DNA of 64,000 bases, taken from positions 1,374,501 to 1,438,500 of the forward strand of contig NZ_CP117466.1 of the NCBI RefSeq assembly GCF_028621715.1, given 5' to 3'. The notes beneath the pieces were generated by a model. That model worked only from the letters and a program-made list of their open reading frames with translations. It had not been told where the DNA came from and did not search any database. The translations under genes and the position numbers were made by a program. The DNA is from Paracoccus marcusii (GTDB taxonomy: Bacteria; Pseudomonadota; Alphaproteobacteria; Rhodobacterales; Rhodobacteraceae). Positions within the stretch are counted from its first letter, which is position 1. Each line of letters begins with the position of its first letter. This document shows, piece after piece, positions 1 to 7,556 of the stretch.

Positions 1-404
1 AGGACATGGTCGACACCATGGAGGCGATGCCCGGCGTGGGCCTGGCCGCGCCCCAGATCGGCATCATGATGGCGCTGGCCGTCGTCGATGCCTCGGGGCC
101 GCGCGGACAGGCGGTCCGCATGGCCAACCCCCGGATCCTGCATGCCAGCGTCAAGCTGCGCGAGCACGAGGAGGCCAGCCCCAACCTGCCCGGCGTCTCG
201 GCCCCGATCAGCCGCCCCCGGGCGGTCAAGGTGCGGTTCCTCAACCAGGACGGCGTCGAGGAGGACCGTGATTTCGTCGGCCTGTGGGCCATCAGCGTCC
301 AGCACCAGATCGACCACCTGGCCGGGCGGATGTATGTCGACCACCTGACCCCCCTGCGCCGCAAGATGCTGGTCGCGCGGTCGGCCAAGCTGCACCGCCG
401 CTGA
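1..404 (+). CDS. Peptide deformylase-like protein, catalytically degenerate, 5' end outside window
   Basis: The reading frame is open from the left edge, so the N-terminus is missing; the first Met at base 6 is probably internal because deformylases have about 40 residues before motif I. Motif I is intact (GVGLAAPQIG). The normal motif II EGCLSxPG reads EASPNLPG, so the metal-binding Cys is replaced by Ser. The normal motif III QHExDHL reads QHQIDHLAG, so the catalytic Glu is Gln. True deformylases remove the formyl group from nascent proteins with a Cys/His/His metal site, so this copy is unlikely to be active. Rhodobacterales often carry two or three def-like genes in a row before fmt. Here fmt lies 10 kb downstream. 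Family assignment is firm; function of this paralogue is unknown. Confidence 0.85.
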   Translation, partial: DMVDTMEAMPGVGLAAPQIGIMMALAVVDASGPRGQAVRMANPRILHASVKLREHEEASPNLPGVSAPISRPRAVKVRFLNQDGVEEDRDFVGLWAISVQHQIDHLAGRMYVDHLTPLRRKMLVARSAKLHRR

Positions 405-548
405 TTTTTTCCGTCGTTATGGAATAGAACGACCCGTCGTCCCGTTCTGCTGTCGAATGGCCCGGAAGGCCGTCCGTGCAACGGGGACCGGCGTCGCGCC
501 CCGTCGCAAGATCGCCGCGGCGCCAGGATTTTCAGAAGGATGCACCCC

Positions 549-1286
549 ATGGCACGACTGTTCGGAAATGACGACGACAACCGCCTGACCGGCACCAACG
601 TGGCCGACCTGATCTATGGCCGGTCGGGTGACGATGCGCTCTATGGCTTTCGTGGCAACGACACGATCGACGGAGGCGAGGGCAACGACCGCATCTGGGC
701 CGGCGAGGGCGCGAACCGCGTGTCCGGCGGCTCGGGGAACGATCGCATCTGGGCGGGCGCGGGCAGCGACGTGATCGCCGCCGGCGAGGGCAATGACATC
801 GTCGCCGCCGGCCACGGCAACAACCGCGTCTGGGGCGGCGATGGCGACGACGTCCTATACGCCGGCGCCGGGCGCGACACGCTGGACGGCGGTGACGGAA
901 ACGACCGCATGGCGTCGGGGGCGGGCAACGACATCCTGACCGGGGGCGAGGGCGACGACCGGATGATCGCGGGCTTCGGCGCCGACCGCCTGATCGCCGG
1001 AGAGGGCAACGACACGCTGAACGGCGGGCTGGGCAACGACACGATGACCGGCGGCGAGGGGGCGGACGTGTTCGTCTTCAACGGCGGGCGCGACCGGATC
1101 ACCGACTTCGAGAACGGCGACGACGACATCGACCTGCGCGCCCTGGCCAATGTCGACAGCTATGCCCAGATCCGCGGCGCCGCCGTGCAGAGCGGGTCCG
1201 ACGTCGTGCTGAATTTTGGCCCCAACCAGCTGGTCATCGAGGATTTCCGCCTGAACCAGATGAGCAGCGACGACTTCTCCTGGTAA
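549..1286 (+). CDS. RTX (hemolysin-type calcium-binding repeat) protein, probably secreted
   Basis: The 245-residue product is almost entirely glycine/aspartate nonapeptide repeats of the GGxGxDxhx type (for example GGEGNDRIW and GGDGDDVLY) from about residue 10 to 170. A C-terminal region follows (VFVFNGGRDRITDF, then LVIEDF) like the serralysin C-terminal/type I secretion signal domain. RTX repeats fold into a calcium-bound parallel beta-roll outside the cell. No catalytic domain and no Sec signal are present, so export would be by a type I system not seen here. An ATG at 540 overlaps the AGAAGGA ribosome site; the ATG at 549 lies 8 bases after it and is chosen. A strong terminator follows at once, so the gene is monocistronic. 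Confidence 0.85.
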   Translation: MARLFGNDDDNRLTGTNVADLIYGRSGDDALYGFRGNDTIDGGEGNDRIWAGEGANRVSGGSGNDRIWAGAGSDVIAAGEGNDIVAAGHGNNRVWGGDGDDVLYAGAGRDTLDGGDGNDRMASGAGNDILTGGEGDDRMIAGFGADRLIAGEGNDTLNGGLGNDTMTGGEGADVFVFNGGRDRITDFENGDDDIDLRALANVDSYAQIRGAAVQSGSDVVLNFGPNQLVIEDFRLNQMSSDDFSW

Positions 1287-1302
1287 GATCTTTTGGCGGT
1301 CC

Positions 1303-1337
1303 CCCCGCGCAGGTTCGCCCTGCGCGGGGTTTTTTTT
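1303..1337 (+). terminator. Intrinsic terminator after the RTX gene
   Basis: The stem CCCCGCGCAGG (1303-1313) pairs perfectly with CCTGCGCGGGG (1319-1329) over a 5-base loop and is followed by eight T (1330-1337). It starts 16 bases after the RTX stop. Its last base abuts the stop codon of the convergent GntR gene. There is no A-run on its left side, so it should act only on rightward transcripts. Confidence 0.9.
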
Positions 1338-2014
1338 CATGTCTGCGCAGGCAGGTCGTCGCGCACCCGCTCCCACGCCAGGGTCAGGTGGCGGCCCAGG
1401 ATGTCCGACAGTCCGTCCGCATCCCGCGCCTCCAGCGCCGCGATCATCCGTTCGTGTTCGCCGACCGCGCTGGCCCATTTTTCCGCACCTTCGTGCCCGA
1501 TGAAGCGGACGCGCTTCAACCGGGTCTGCAGGCGGGCATGCACCTCGGACAGGGCACCGTTGTCGGCAAGTGCCACGATGGCCGTATGGATCGCCTGGTT
1601 CAGCTTGTAATAGGCCATGCGGTCGCGCCGGGCATAGCAGGCGAGCATCCTGTCATGCAGCGCCCGCACCCCCGCGATGCCCGCATCCGTCGCCTGCGCG
1701 CAGGCGATGATCCCTGCCTGCTGCTCCAGGATGCGGATCACCTCCAGCATGTCGCGGACCTCGCGCGCGCCGAACTGCTTGACCACCGCGCCCCGTGCCG
1801 GGACCAGTTCGACCAGCCCCTCGGATGCCAGGTACTTAATCGCCTCGCGCAGCGGCGTGCGGGACACGCCCAGCTGCTGGCCGATCTGGCCCTCGTTCAG
1901 GCGGGTCCCGGGTGGCAGCTGCCCTTCGATGATCATGTCGCGCAGACGCGACAGGATCGCGTCCAGCAGGGGCAGGCGTTCGATGCGGGCGTCTGTGTCT
2001 GACATGTCGGTCAC
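1337..2014 (-). CDS. GntR family regulator, FCD (FadR-like) subfamily
   Basis: The 225-residue protein has an N-terminal winged helix at about residues 10-80 (LPPGTRLNEGQIGQQLGVSR, then TPLREAIKYL), the GntR signature. The C-terminal all-helical FCD effector domain follows at about 90-215, with the usual acidic/His metal or ligand residues (ILEQQAGIIAC, LNQAIHTAIV, GEHERMIAAL). The first in-frame start is a GTG with GGAGA 5 bases upstream; the later ATG at 2005 is 14 bases from that site, so the GTG is preferred. It is divergent from the catabolic operon starting at 2162 and most likely represses it until a pathway intermediate or substrate binds. The effector cannot be read from sequence. 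Confidence 0.88.
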   Translation of the reverse strand: MTDMSDTDARIERLPLLDAILSRLRDMIIEGQLPPGTRLNEGQIGQQLGVSRTPLREAIKYLASEGLVELVPARGAVVKQFGAREVRDMLEVIRILEQQAGIIACAQATDAGIAGVRALHDRMLACYARRDRMAYYKLNQAIHTAIVALADNGALSEVHARLQTRLKRVRFIGHEGAEKWASAVGEHERMIAALEARDADGLSDILGRHLTLAWERVRDDLPAQT

Positions 2015-2041
2015 CGGCGTCTCCGTTGGCGCGTCTCTCTC

Positions 2042-2070
2042 TGGCTATGACGGCGGGGGTGGCAAGTCAA
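2042..2070 (-). promoter_or_regulatory. Candidate sigma-70 promoter of the GntR gene
   Basis: On the minus strand a TTGACT -35 box (2070-2065) is followed after 17 bases by TAGCCA (2047-2042). It lies 28 bases upstream of the GTG start and next to the palindrome at 2087-2096, which fits autoregulation. Prediction by eye only. Confidence 0.4.
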
Positions 2071-2086
2071 TATTGCCTTCTGTGTG

Positions 2087-2096
2087 CTGTATACAG
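2087..2096. promoter_or_regulatory. Probable GntR operator
   Basis: CTGTATACAG is a perfect 10-base palindrome in an AT-rich patch between the two divergent promoters. FCD-type GntR proteins commonly bind short palindromes of the TGTATACA kind. Its position just upstream of both candidate -35 boxes suits control of both directions. Confidence 0.6.
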
Positions 2097-2101
2097 AATT
2101 A

Positions 2102-2130
2102 TTGATACGCTTTTGGGGCCGTGCTAGCAA
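2102..2130 (+). promoter_or_regulatory. Candidate promoter of the catabolic operon
   Basis: TTGATA (2102-2107, five of six matches to the consensus -35) and TAGCAA (2125-2130, weak -10) are separated by 17 bases. They lie 5 bases downstream of the GntR palindrome and about 30 bases before the ATG at 2162. Confidence 0.45.
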
Positions 2131-2161
2131 GAACCCGGGACGTGATTCGGGAGGGGGATCG

Positions 2162-3088
2162 ATGTCGGGGAACACCATGCGTTGGACGCCGCAGGACTGG
2201 CCCATCGCCTGTGCGATGATCCCGTTCGCATCCGTCCAGGATGCCGGGCCGGCCGCCTGGGCGCGCGATCTGGGCCAGGTCGCGGCGGCGGGGTTCGATG
2301 CGGTCGATCCGACCGACAGCTGGCTGCGGCTGGCCGATCTGGACGATGCTGGACGGGCGCGGTTCGTGGCGATCTGCCGTGACCTGGGACTGACCGTTCC
2401 GGCCATCTCGACCTCACGGCGCAGCGTGATCGACCCGGTGCAGGGTGACGACCATCTGGCCTATTGCCATCGTGTCATCGACTGCGCCGCCGATCTTGGC
2501 GCGGGGCATGTCAGCTTTGGCCTGTTCGGCCCGCTGAGCGACGCGCAGCGCGCCGCCCTGTGGTTCTGGACCGAGCCGGGGGTGACGAACCCCGACGACC
2601 CCGCCACCCGCGCCCTGGCCGTTGCCCGCATCCGCGACCTGGGCCGCCACGCCGCCGATCGCGGCATCCACGTCGCGCTGGAGATGTACGAGGACACCTA
2701 TTTGGGCACCGCCTCCGACGCGGTCGCCTTCGTCACCGACGTGGACCTCCCGTCGGTCGGGCTGAACATCGATATCGGCAACCTGATCCGCCTGCATCGG
2801 CCCGTGCAGCCCTGGACGGAGATGATCGCGCTGTGCGCGCCTTTCGCGGGCTACTGGCACGTCAAGAACTACTACCGGATGACCGACCCGTCGGGGGTCA
2901 TCCTGTCCCATCCCGCGCCCATGATGGGCGGCACCATCAACTGGCGCGCGGCGATCAACACCGCGCTGGACCTGGGCTTTTCCAGCCCCTTCCTGGTCGA
3001 GCATTACGGCGGCGACGGACTTGGGGTCTGCGCCGAGAACCGCGACTACATCCGCCGCATCCTGGCGCAGAGAAGGACCCTGCCATGA
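2162..3088 (+). CDS. TIM-barrel sugar isomerase/epimerase family enzyme (possible sugar-acid decarboxylase)
   Basis: The 308-residue protein belongs to the xylose-isomerase-like TIM-barrel superfamily. It shows the usual metal-ligand pattern: Glu in ALEMYEDTY, Asp in LNIDIGNL, His in YWHVKNYY and Glu in LVEHYGGDG near the C-terminus. The ATG at 2162 is chosen because GGGAGGGGG ends about 5 bases upstream; the frame is open further upstream without a ribosome site. It is first in the operon and its stop overlaps the next start (ATGA), so it is translationally coupled to the DhaK-type kinase. In known pathways such enzymes epimerise tetroses/ketoses (EryC type) or, as OiaC, decarboxylate 3-oxo-isoapionate to L-erythrulose. 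The pairing with a DhaK-type kinase fits these routes, but the reaction here is inference. Confidence 0.75.
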   Translation: MSGNTMRWTPQDWPIACAMIPFASVQDAGPAAWARDLGQVAAAGFDAVDPTDSWLRLADLDDAGRARFVAICRDLGLTVPAISTSRRSVIDPVQGDDHLAYCHRVIDCAADLGAGHVSFGLFGPLSDAQRAALWFWTEPGVTNPDDPATRALAVARIRDLGRHAADRGIHVALEMYEDTYLGTASDAVAFVTDVDLPSVGLNIDIGNLIRLHRPVQPWTEMIALCAPFAGYWHVKNYYRMTDPSGVILSHPAPMMGGTINWRAAINTALDLGFSSPFLVEHYGGDGLGVCAENRDYIRRILAQRRTLP

Positions 3089-4791
3089 CCAAGATCGTGG
3101 ACCGCCCCGAGGATTTCGCCGCGACCGCGCTGGCGGGATTCTGCGCCGCCCATGCCGACCGTGTCATTCCCGTCCCGCACGGCGCGTTGCGCGCATATGC
3201 CGGGGCGCCGGGCAAGGTGGCCTTGGTCGTGGGCGGAGGGTCGGGGCATTATCCGGCGTTCCTGGGCTATGTCGGTCCGGGCCTGGCCGACGGGGCGGTG
3301 GCGGGGGACGTTTTCGCGTCACCCTCGACCAGTGCGGTGGCCGGGGTGGCGCGGGCGGCGGACCTGGGCGGAGGCGTCATCCTGGGCTTTGGAAACTATG
3401 CGGGCGACGTGCTGAACTTTGGCGCCGCTGCCGAACGTCTGCGCGCCGAAGGGATCGATGCGCGCATCCTGGCCGTGACCGATGACGTGGCCAGCGCGCC
3501 CGCGACCGACGCAGCGCGCAGGCGGGGCGTGGCGGGCGACCTGCTGGTCTTCAAGATCGCCGGTGCCGCGGCCGAGGCGGGCCTGGATCTGGACGCGGTG
3601 ATGGATCTGGCCGGACGCGCCAATGCGCGGACCGTGTCCTTCGGGCTGGCCTTCGACGGCTGCACCCTGCCGGGACAGGCGGCACCCCTGTTCACCGTGC
3701 CCGAGGGGCAGGTCGCCCTTGGCCTGGGCATCCACGGCGAGCCGGGGATCGCCGAGCAGGCCATCCTGCCCGCTGCCGATCTGGCCCGGATGCTGCTGGA
3801 GCCGCTGCTGGCGGAACGGCCCCAAGGCCATGACGGCCGCGTGGCCGTGGTCCTGAACGGCCTTGGCCGCACGAAATACGAGGAACTGTTTGTCCTGTGG
3901 CATCATCTGACCGGGCTGATGACCGACGCTGGCCTGACCGTCATCGACCCCGAGGTCGGAGAGTTCGTGACCAGCCTGGACATGGAGGGGTGCTCTCTGT
4001 CGATCCTGTGGCTGGACGATGCGCTGGCCGATCTGTGGTGTGCGCCTGCTGATGCACCCGCCTTCCGCAAGGGGACCGTGGCCGCCCAGGGCGCGCGTCA
4101 GGTGGCCCGCGAGGGAGCGGCCATCGCAGCGGTTCCGCGCGGCGAACCCGCCAGTGCGGCGCAGGCCGGCTGCGTGGCCGACATCGTGGCACGGTTGGCC
4201 CAGGCGCTGGCCGAGGCAGAGGCAGAATTGGGCCGCATCGACGCCATCGCGGGCGACGGCGATCACGGCCAGGGCATGGCGCGCGGGTCGGCGGCAGCCG
4301 CGGCTGCGGCACGCGATGCGGCGGCGCAGGGCGCGGGCGCGGGCACCGTCCTGTCGCTGGCGGGCGACGCCTGGGCGGATCGCGCGGGCGGCACGTCGGG
4401 TGCCCTGTGGGGCGTGGCCCTGCGTGCTTGGGGGCAGGCGCTGGGCGATACGGATGTGCCCGATGCGGCCCGCGTGGCCGCAGGGGCGCGGGCGGGGATC
4501 GATGCAGTGACCCGCCTGGGCGGCGCGCGGCCCGGCGACAAGACGCTGGTCGATGCCTTTGCGCCCTTCGTCGACACGCTGCAGGGGCAGGTCGCCCAAG
4601 GTGCCGCGCTGGCCGATGCCTGGGATGCCGCCGCCCGTGCGGCGACTGCCGCCGCCGACGCCACCGCCGACCTGACGCCGCGTCTTGGCCGGGCACGCCC
4701 GCTGGCGGAACGCAGCATCGGGCATCCCGATGCGGGCGCGATCTCGCTGGCGCTGTGCGCGCGGATCGTGGCCGGGGCGCTGGCACGCTGA
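3085..4791 (+). CDS. ATP-dependent dihydroxyacetone/erythrulose-type kinase, fused DhaK-DhaL
   Basis: This 568-residue protein joins a DhaK domain (about 1-330) and a DhaL domain (about 360-566), the layout of single-chain ATP-dependent kinases rather than PTS-dependent ones. DhaK shows VVGGGSGHYPAF, GFGNYAGD and the substrate-anchoring His in GIHGEPG. DhaL shows the Mg-ATP residues in DGDHGQGM, GGTSGALWG, GDKTLVDAF and HPDAGA. The ATG overlaps the upstream stop and AGAAGGA precedes it. Members phosphorylate dihydroxyacetone, glyceraldehyde, or D-/L-erythrulose (DerK/LerK). In this sugar-acid locus a tetrulose or related ketose acid is more likely than dihydroxyacetone. No DUF1537 kinase, the usual partner of PdxA-like enzymes in tetronate catabolism, is present, so this kinase may take that place. 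Confidence 0.9.
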   Translation: MTKIVDRPEDFAATALAGFCAAHADRVIPVPHGALRAYAGAPGKVALVVGGGSGHYPAFLGYVGPGLADGAVAGDVFASPSTSAVAGVARAADLGGGVILGFGNYAGDVLNFGAAAERLRAEGIDARILAVTDDVASAPATDAARRRGVAGDLLVFKIAGAAAEAGLDLDAVMDLAGRANARTVSFGLAFDGCTLPGQAAPLFTVPEGQVALGLGIHGEPGIAEQAILPAADLARMLLEPLLAERPQGHDGRVAVVLNGLGRTKYEELFVLWHHLTGLMTDAGLTVIDPEVGEFVTSLDMEGCSLSILWLDDALADLWCAPADAPAFRKGTVAAQGARQVAREGAAIAAVPRGEPASAAQAGCVADIVARLAQALAEAEAELGRIDAIAGDGDHGQGMARGSAAAAAAARDAAAQGAGAGTVLSLAGDAWADRAGGTSGALWGVALRAWGQALGDTDVPDAARVAAGARAGIDAVTRLGGARPGDKTLVDAFAPFVDTLQGQVAQGAALADAWDAAARAATAAADATADLTPRLGRARPLAERSIGHPDAGAISLALCARIVAGALAR

Positions 4792-4848
4792 ATTCGGGCG
4801 GCGCGACCGACGCGCCGCCCACCAACAATATTCCAGACGGAGAGACAC

Positions 4849-5907
4849 ATGCGCATTGCTTTGGCCTTGGGGGATGCCGGGGGCGTCGGCCCGGAACTGG
4901 CGGCGAAACTGCTGGCCCATGACGACATGAAGGCCTTGGACGTGATCGTCGTGGGCGATGCGCGGGTGCTGGAGATGGGCGCGCGCCATGCAGGGGTCAC
5001 GCTGGACCTGCCGCGGATCGGCGCCGATCAGGTCGGCCCCGACATGGCGCCGGGCCATGTGCTTCTGGATCTGGCGAATTGCGCGGTGGACGGCATGACC
5101 CTGGGCCAGTCCAGTGCCCATGCCGGCGCGGCCAGCCTGCAGAATTTCGGCTGCGTGCTGCAGCTGGCAGGGGCGGGGATCGCGGATGCGGCGATGTTCA
5201 CGCCCTTCAACAAGCATTCGATGCGGCTGGCCCGTCCCAGCTATGTCGACGAGATCGGATTTATCGACGCGGTTCTGCACGCGGATCGCAGTGGGCGAGA
5301 GTTCAACGTCCTGGAGGAGGTCTGGAACGCCCGCGTGACCAGCCACATCCCGCTGCGCAAGGTGGCCGAGACGCTGACCACCGAACGCATCCTGGACAGC
5401 CTGCGCCTGACGGCCGAGGTGATGGCCGGTGCGGGCAAGCCCGGCGCGCGGATCGGCGTCGCCGCGCTGAACCCCCATGCGGGCGACGGCGGCAATTTCG
5501 GCCACGAGGATGACGAGATCCTGGCCCCCGCCGTGGCGCAGGCCGTGGCCCTGGGCATCGACGCCAAGGGGCCGATCCCGTCGGACACCGTCTTCGTGCG
5601 TGCCATCCGCGGCGAATTCGACGCGGTGCTGACCATGTATCACGACCAGGGCCAGATCGCGATGAAGCTGATGGGCTTTGACCGCGGCGTGACGCTGATC
5701 GCGGGTTACGGCTTTCCGATCGTGACGCCCGCGCATGGCACGGCCTTCGACATCGCGGGGCAGGGGCGCGCCGATCTGGGCGCGACGCTGACCGCCGCGC
5801 GGCTTGGCCGCGACCTGGCCGCGCTGAACCCTGCCCGCGCGCCGCGCGCGCTGCCCGCGGGCTGGGCGCAGGCAGAGGTCGCCCCGACATTGCTGGTCGC
5901 CGAATAG
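4849..5907 (+). CDS. Diverged PdxA-like 4-phospho-sugar-acid dehydrogenase
   Basis: The 352-residue protein has the PdxA fold signatures: MRIALALGDAGGVGPE at the N-terminus, ALNPHAGDGG, the metal/catalytic MYHDQGQIAMK and TPAHGTAFDIAG. PdxA oxidises 4-phosphohydroxy-threonine with NAD in vitamin B6 synthesis; PdxA2 relatives oxidatively decarboxylate 4-phospho-D-threonate or -erythronate to dihydroxyacetone phosphate. The biosynthetic GHTE substrate motif is missing here (PSYVDEIGF at that place), and the gene sits in a catabolic operon with GGAGAG before its ATG. It is therefore most likely a catabolic dehydrogenase acting on the product of the upstream kinase rather than a B6 enzyme. NAD(P) preference is not readable. 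Confidence 0.82.
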   Translation: MRIALALGDAGGVGPELAAKLLAHDDMKALDVIVVGDARVLEMGARHAGVTLDLPRIGADQVGPDMAPGHVLLDLANCAVDGMTLGQSSAHAGAASLQNFGCVLQLAGAGIADAAMFTPFNKHSMRLARPSYVDEIGFIDAVLHADRSGREFNVLEEVWNARVTSHIPLRKVAETLTTERILDSLRLTAEVMAGAGKPGARIGVAALNPHAGDGGNFGHEDDEILAPAVAQAVALGIDAKGPIPSDTVFVRAIRGEFDAVLTMYHDQGQIAMKLMGFDRGVTLIAGYGFPIVTPAHGTAFDIAGQGRADLGATLTAARLGRDLAALNPARAPRALPAGWAQAEVAPTLLVAE

Positions 5908-5965
5908 GCGCCCGGTCTTTTTCCCGCCGCAAGCGGGTCGCATCATCTTTGGGAGGAGAGATAAA

Positions 5966-6967
5966 ATGACCATCAAGACCGCATTGATCGCAGGCACCGC
6001 CCTGCTGGCAGCCACCGTCCCGGCGCTGGCGGAATGGACCCCCGAACGCCCGGTGGAATTCGTCGTGGCATCCGGGGCCGGCGGCGGGACCGACAATTTC
6101 GCCCGCACCATCCAGGCCGCGCTGACGCGCAACGACATCCTGGACCAGAACATGGTCGTGCTGAACAAGGGCGGCGGTTCGGGGGCCGAGGCGTTCCTGT
6201 ACGCCCGCCAGAACGCCGCCGATCCGCACAAGCTGATCTTCGGGACGAACAACGTCTATCTGCTGCCCCATGTGGCCCAGCTGGCCTATTCGGCCGAGGA
6301 CCTGCAGCCCGTCGCAGCGCTGGCGCTGGACGAGTTCCTGATCTGGGTCAAGGCCGACGCCCCCTGGCAGACCTCGATGGAGCTGATCGAGGCGGCCAAG
6401 GCCGAACCCGGCGCCATCGTCTTTGGCGGCAGCCAGTCCAAGGACACCGACGAGACGCTGGTGGCGCTGATCGAACAGACCACCGGCGCCGATTTCAAGT
6501 ACGTCCCCTTCAACGGCGGCGGAGAGGTCGGCGTGCAGCTGGCCGGCGGCCATATCGCCGCGAACGTCAACAACCCGAACGAGAACATCGGCCAGTGGCA
6601 GGCCGGCGCGATCCGTCCGCTGTGCGTGTTCTCGCCCGAACGGATGGCGGAATCCGAGCCGGTCAGCGGCGACATGGGCTGGCACGACATCCCGACCTGC
6701 GCCGAACAGGGGCTGGAGATCGAGCGGTACCAGATGCCGCGCACCGTCTGGCTGCCCGCGGGCACAGACCCCGAGGTGGTGGCCTTTTACCAGGACGCCC
6801 TGACCCGCGTGGCCGAGACCGAGGAATGGAAGGACTACCTTTCCAAGACCTCGCAGACCGCGGCGGTGCTGACCGGGGACGACCTGACGGCCTTCATCGA
6901 GGAGAACGAGGCCGCGACCGTGACCGTCTTCGAGGCCGAGGGTTGGGTCACCGCCGCCGCGCAGTAA
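5966..6967 (+). CDS. tctC: TTT transporter periplasmic solute receptor (TctC family)
   Basis: The 333-residue protein starts with a clear Sec signal peptide (TALIAGTALLAATVPALA, cleavage about residue 22). The Bug/TctC solute-binding fold follows, with the typical early motif VEFVVASGAGGGTDNFAR and the mid-domain GGSQSKDTDE region that faces the ligand carboxylate. TTT receptors bind carboxylates in the periplasm and hand them to TctAB. The GGGAGGAGAG ribosome site is strong. It is followed by a terminator-like hairpin before tctB, which should raise the receptor-to-channel ratio. The ligand is presumably the acid degraded by the surrounding enzymes. Confidence 0.9.
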   Translation: MTIKTALIAGTALLAATVPALAEWTPERPVEFVVASGAGGGTDNFARTIQAALTRNDILDQNMVVLNKGGGSGAEAFLYARQNAADPHKLIFGTNNVYLLPHVAQLAYSAEDLQPVAALALDEFLIWVKADAPWQTSMELIEAAKAEPGAIVFGGSQSKDTDETLVALIEQTTGADFKYVPFNGGGEVGVQLAGGHIAANVNNPNENIGQWQAGAIRPLCVFSPERMAESEPVSGDMGWHDIPTCAEQGLEIERYQMPRTVWLPAGTDPEVVAFYQDALTRVAETEEWKDYLSKTSQTAAVLTGDDLTAFIEENEAATVTVFEAEGWVTAAAQ

Positions 6968-6974
6968 GCGCATC

Positions 6975-7006
6975 GGGGCATCCGGGATCGTCCGGGTGCC
7001 CCTTTT
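6975..7006 (+). terminator. Partial terminator/attenuator between tctC and tctB
   Basis: GGGGCATCCGG (6975-6985) pairs with CCGGGTGCCCC (6992-7002), one G-T wobble, 6-base loop, then TTTT (7003-7006). It lies 8 bases after the tctC stop and 22 bases before the tctB ATG. The short T-run predicts incomplete termination. Confidence 0.65.
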
Positions 7007-7028
7007 GCCTATGGGGAAAGGGAGGGTC

Positions 7029-7544
7029 ATGACCGTCAGACGTTTTCATGCCGAGATCGGCACGGCAATCACCACCGGTGCCCTGGGCGTGGCGGCCATC
7101 ATCGGCGCCGCCGAACTGGGCACCGGGTGGAGCGATCATGGCCCGCAACCTGGCTATTTTCCCTTTTGGGTGGCGATCGTCCTGATCGCGGGCAGCCTGT
7201 GGAACCTGGGCAGCGCGCTGGTCGCGCATCGCAAGGCACAGCGCACGCCCCCCGACCCCCTGGATGACCCGGAGGAGCCGTTCCTGCCACGCCAGAACCT
7301 GATCCGCATCGCGACCTTCCTGGGGGCGATGACGGCCTTCGTCATCGGCATGCTGACGGTCGGCTTCTATGTCGCGGCGACCTTCTACATCGGGCTGACC
7401 GCCTGGCGGCAGGGCGGGTTCCGCCTGTGGAAAGGCCTGGCCATCGGCGCGGGTTTCGCCGTCAGCCTGTACCTGATCTTCGAGACGATTTTTCAGATTC
7501 CGCTGTTGAAGGGGCCGCTGGAGCCGCTTCTGGGCATCTATTAA
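7029..7544 (+). CDS. tctB: TTT transporter small membrane subunit (TctB family)
   Basis: The 171-residue protein has about four hydrophobic segments. The first is near residues 12-30, then the hallmark GPQPGYFPFWVAIVLIAGSL, then two C-terminal segments (FLGAMTAFVIGMLTVGFYVA and the last 40 residues). TctB is the small four-helix partner of TctA. The ATG at 7029 follows AAAGGGAGGG closely; an upstream GTG (6996) lies inside the attenuator hairpin and is not used in this call. The gene is 13 bases before tctA, as usual for this transporter. Confidence 0.85.
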   Translation: MTVRRFHAEIGTAITTGALGVAAIIGAAELGTGWSDHGPQPGYFPFWVAIVLIAGSLWNLGSALVAHRKAQRTPPDPLDDPEEPFLPRQNLIRIATFLGAMTAFVIGMLTVGFYVAATFYIGLTAWRQGGFRLWKGLAIGAGFAVSLYLIFETIFQIPLLKGPLEPLLGIY

Positions 7545-7556
7545 GGGGCCGCGACA

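Noticed and set aside
560..1060. Tandem repeats that could be mistaken for a CRISPR or satellite array
   Set aside because: They are in-frame RTX nonapeptide codons with variable bases and no spacer structure.
2464..3084. Long open frame reading into the DhaK-DhaL gene from upstream
   Set aside because: It runs over the TIM-barrel gene in another frame; the kinase starts at 3085 with a ribosome site and family-like N-terminus.
3319..6252. 977-residue minus-strand open frame
   Set aside because: It is antisense to the DhaK, PdxA and TctC genes, with low-complexity sequence typical of GC-rich shadow frames.
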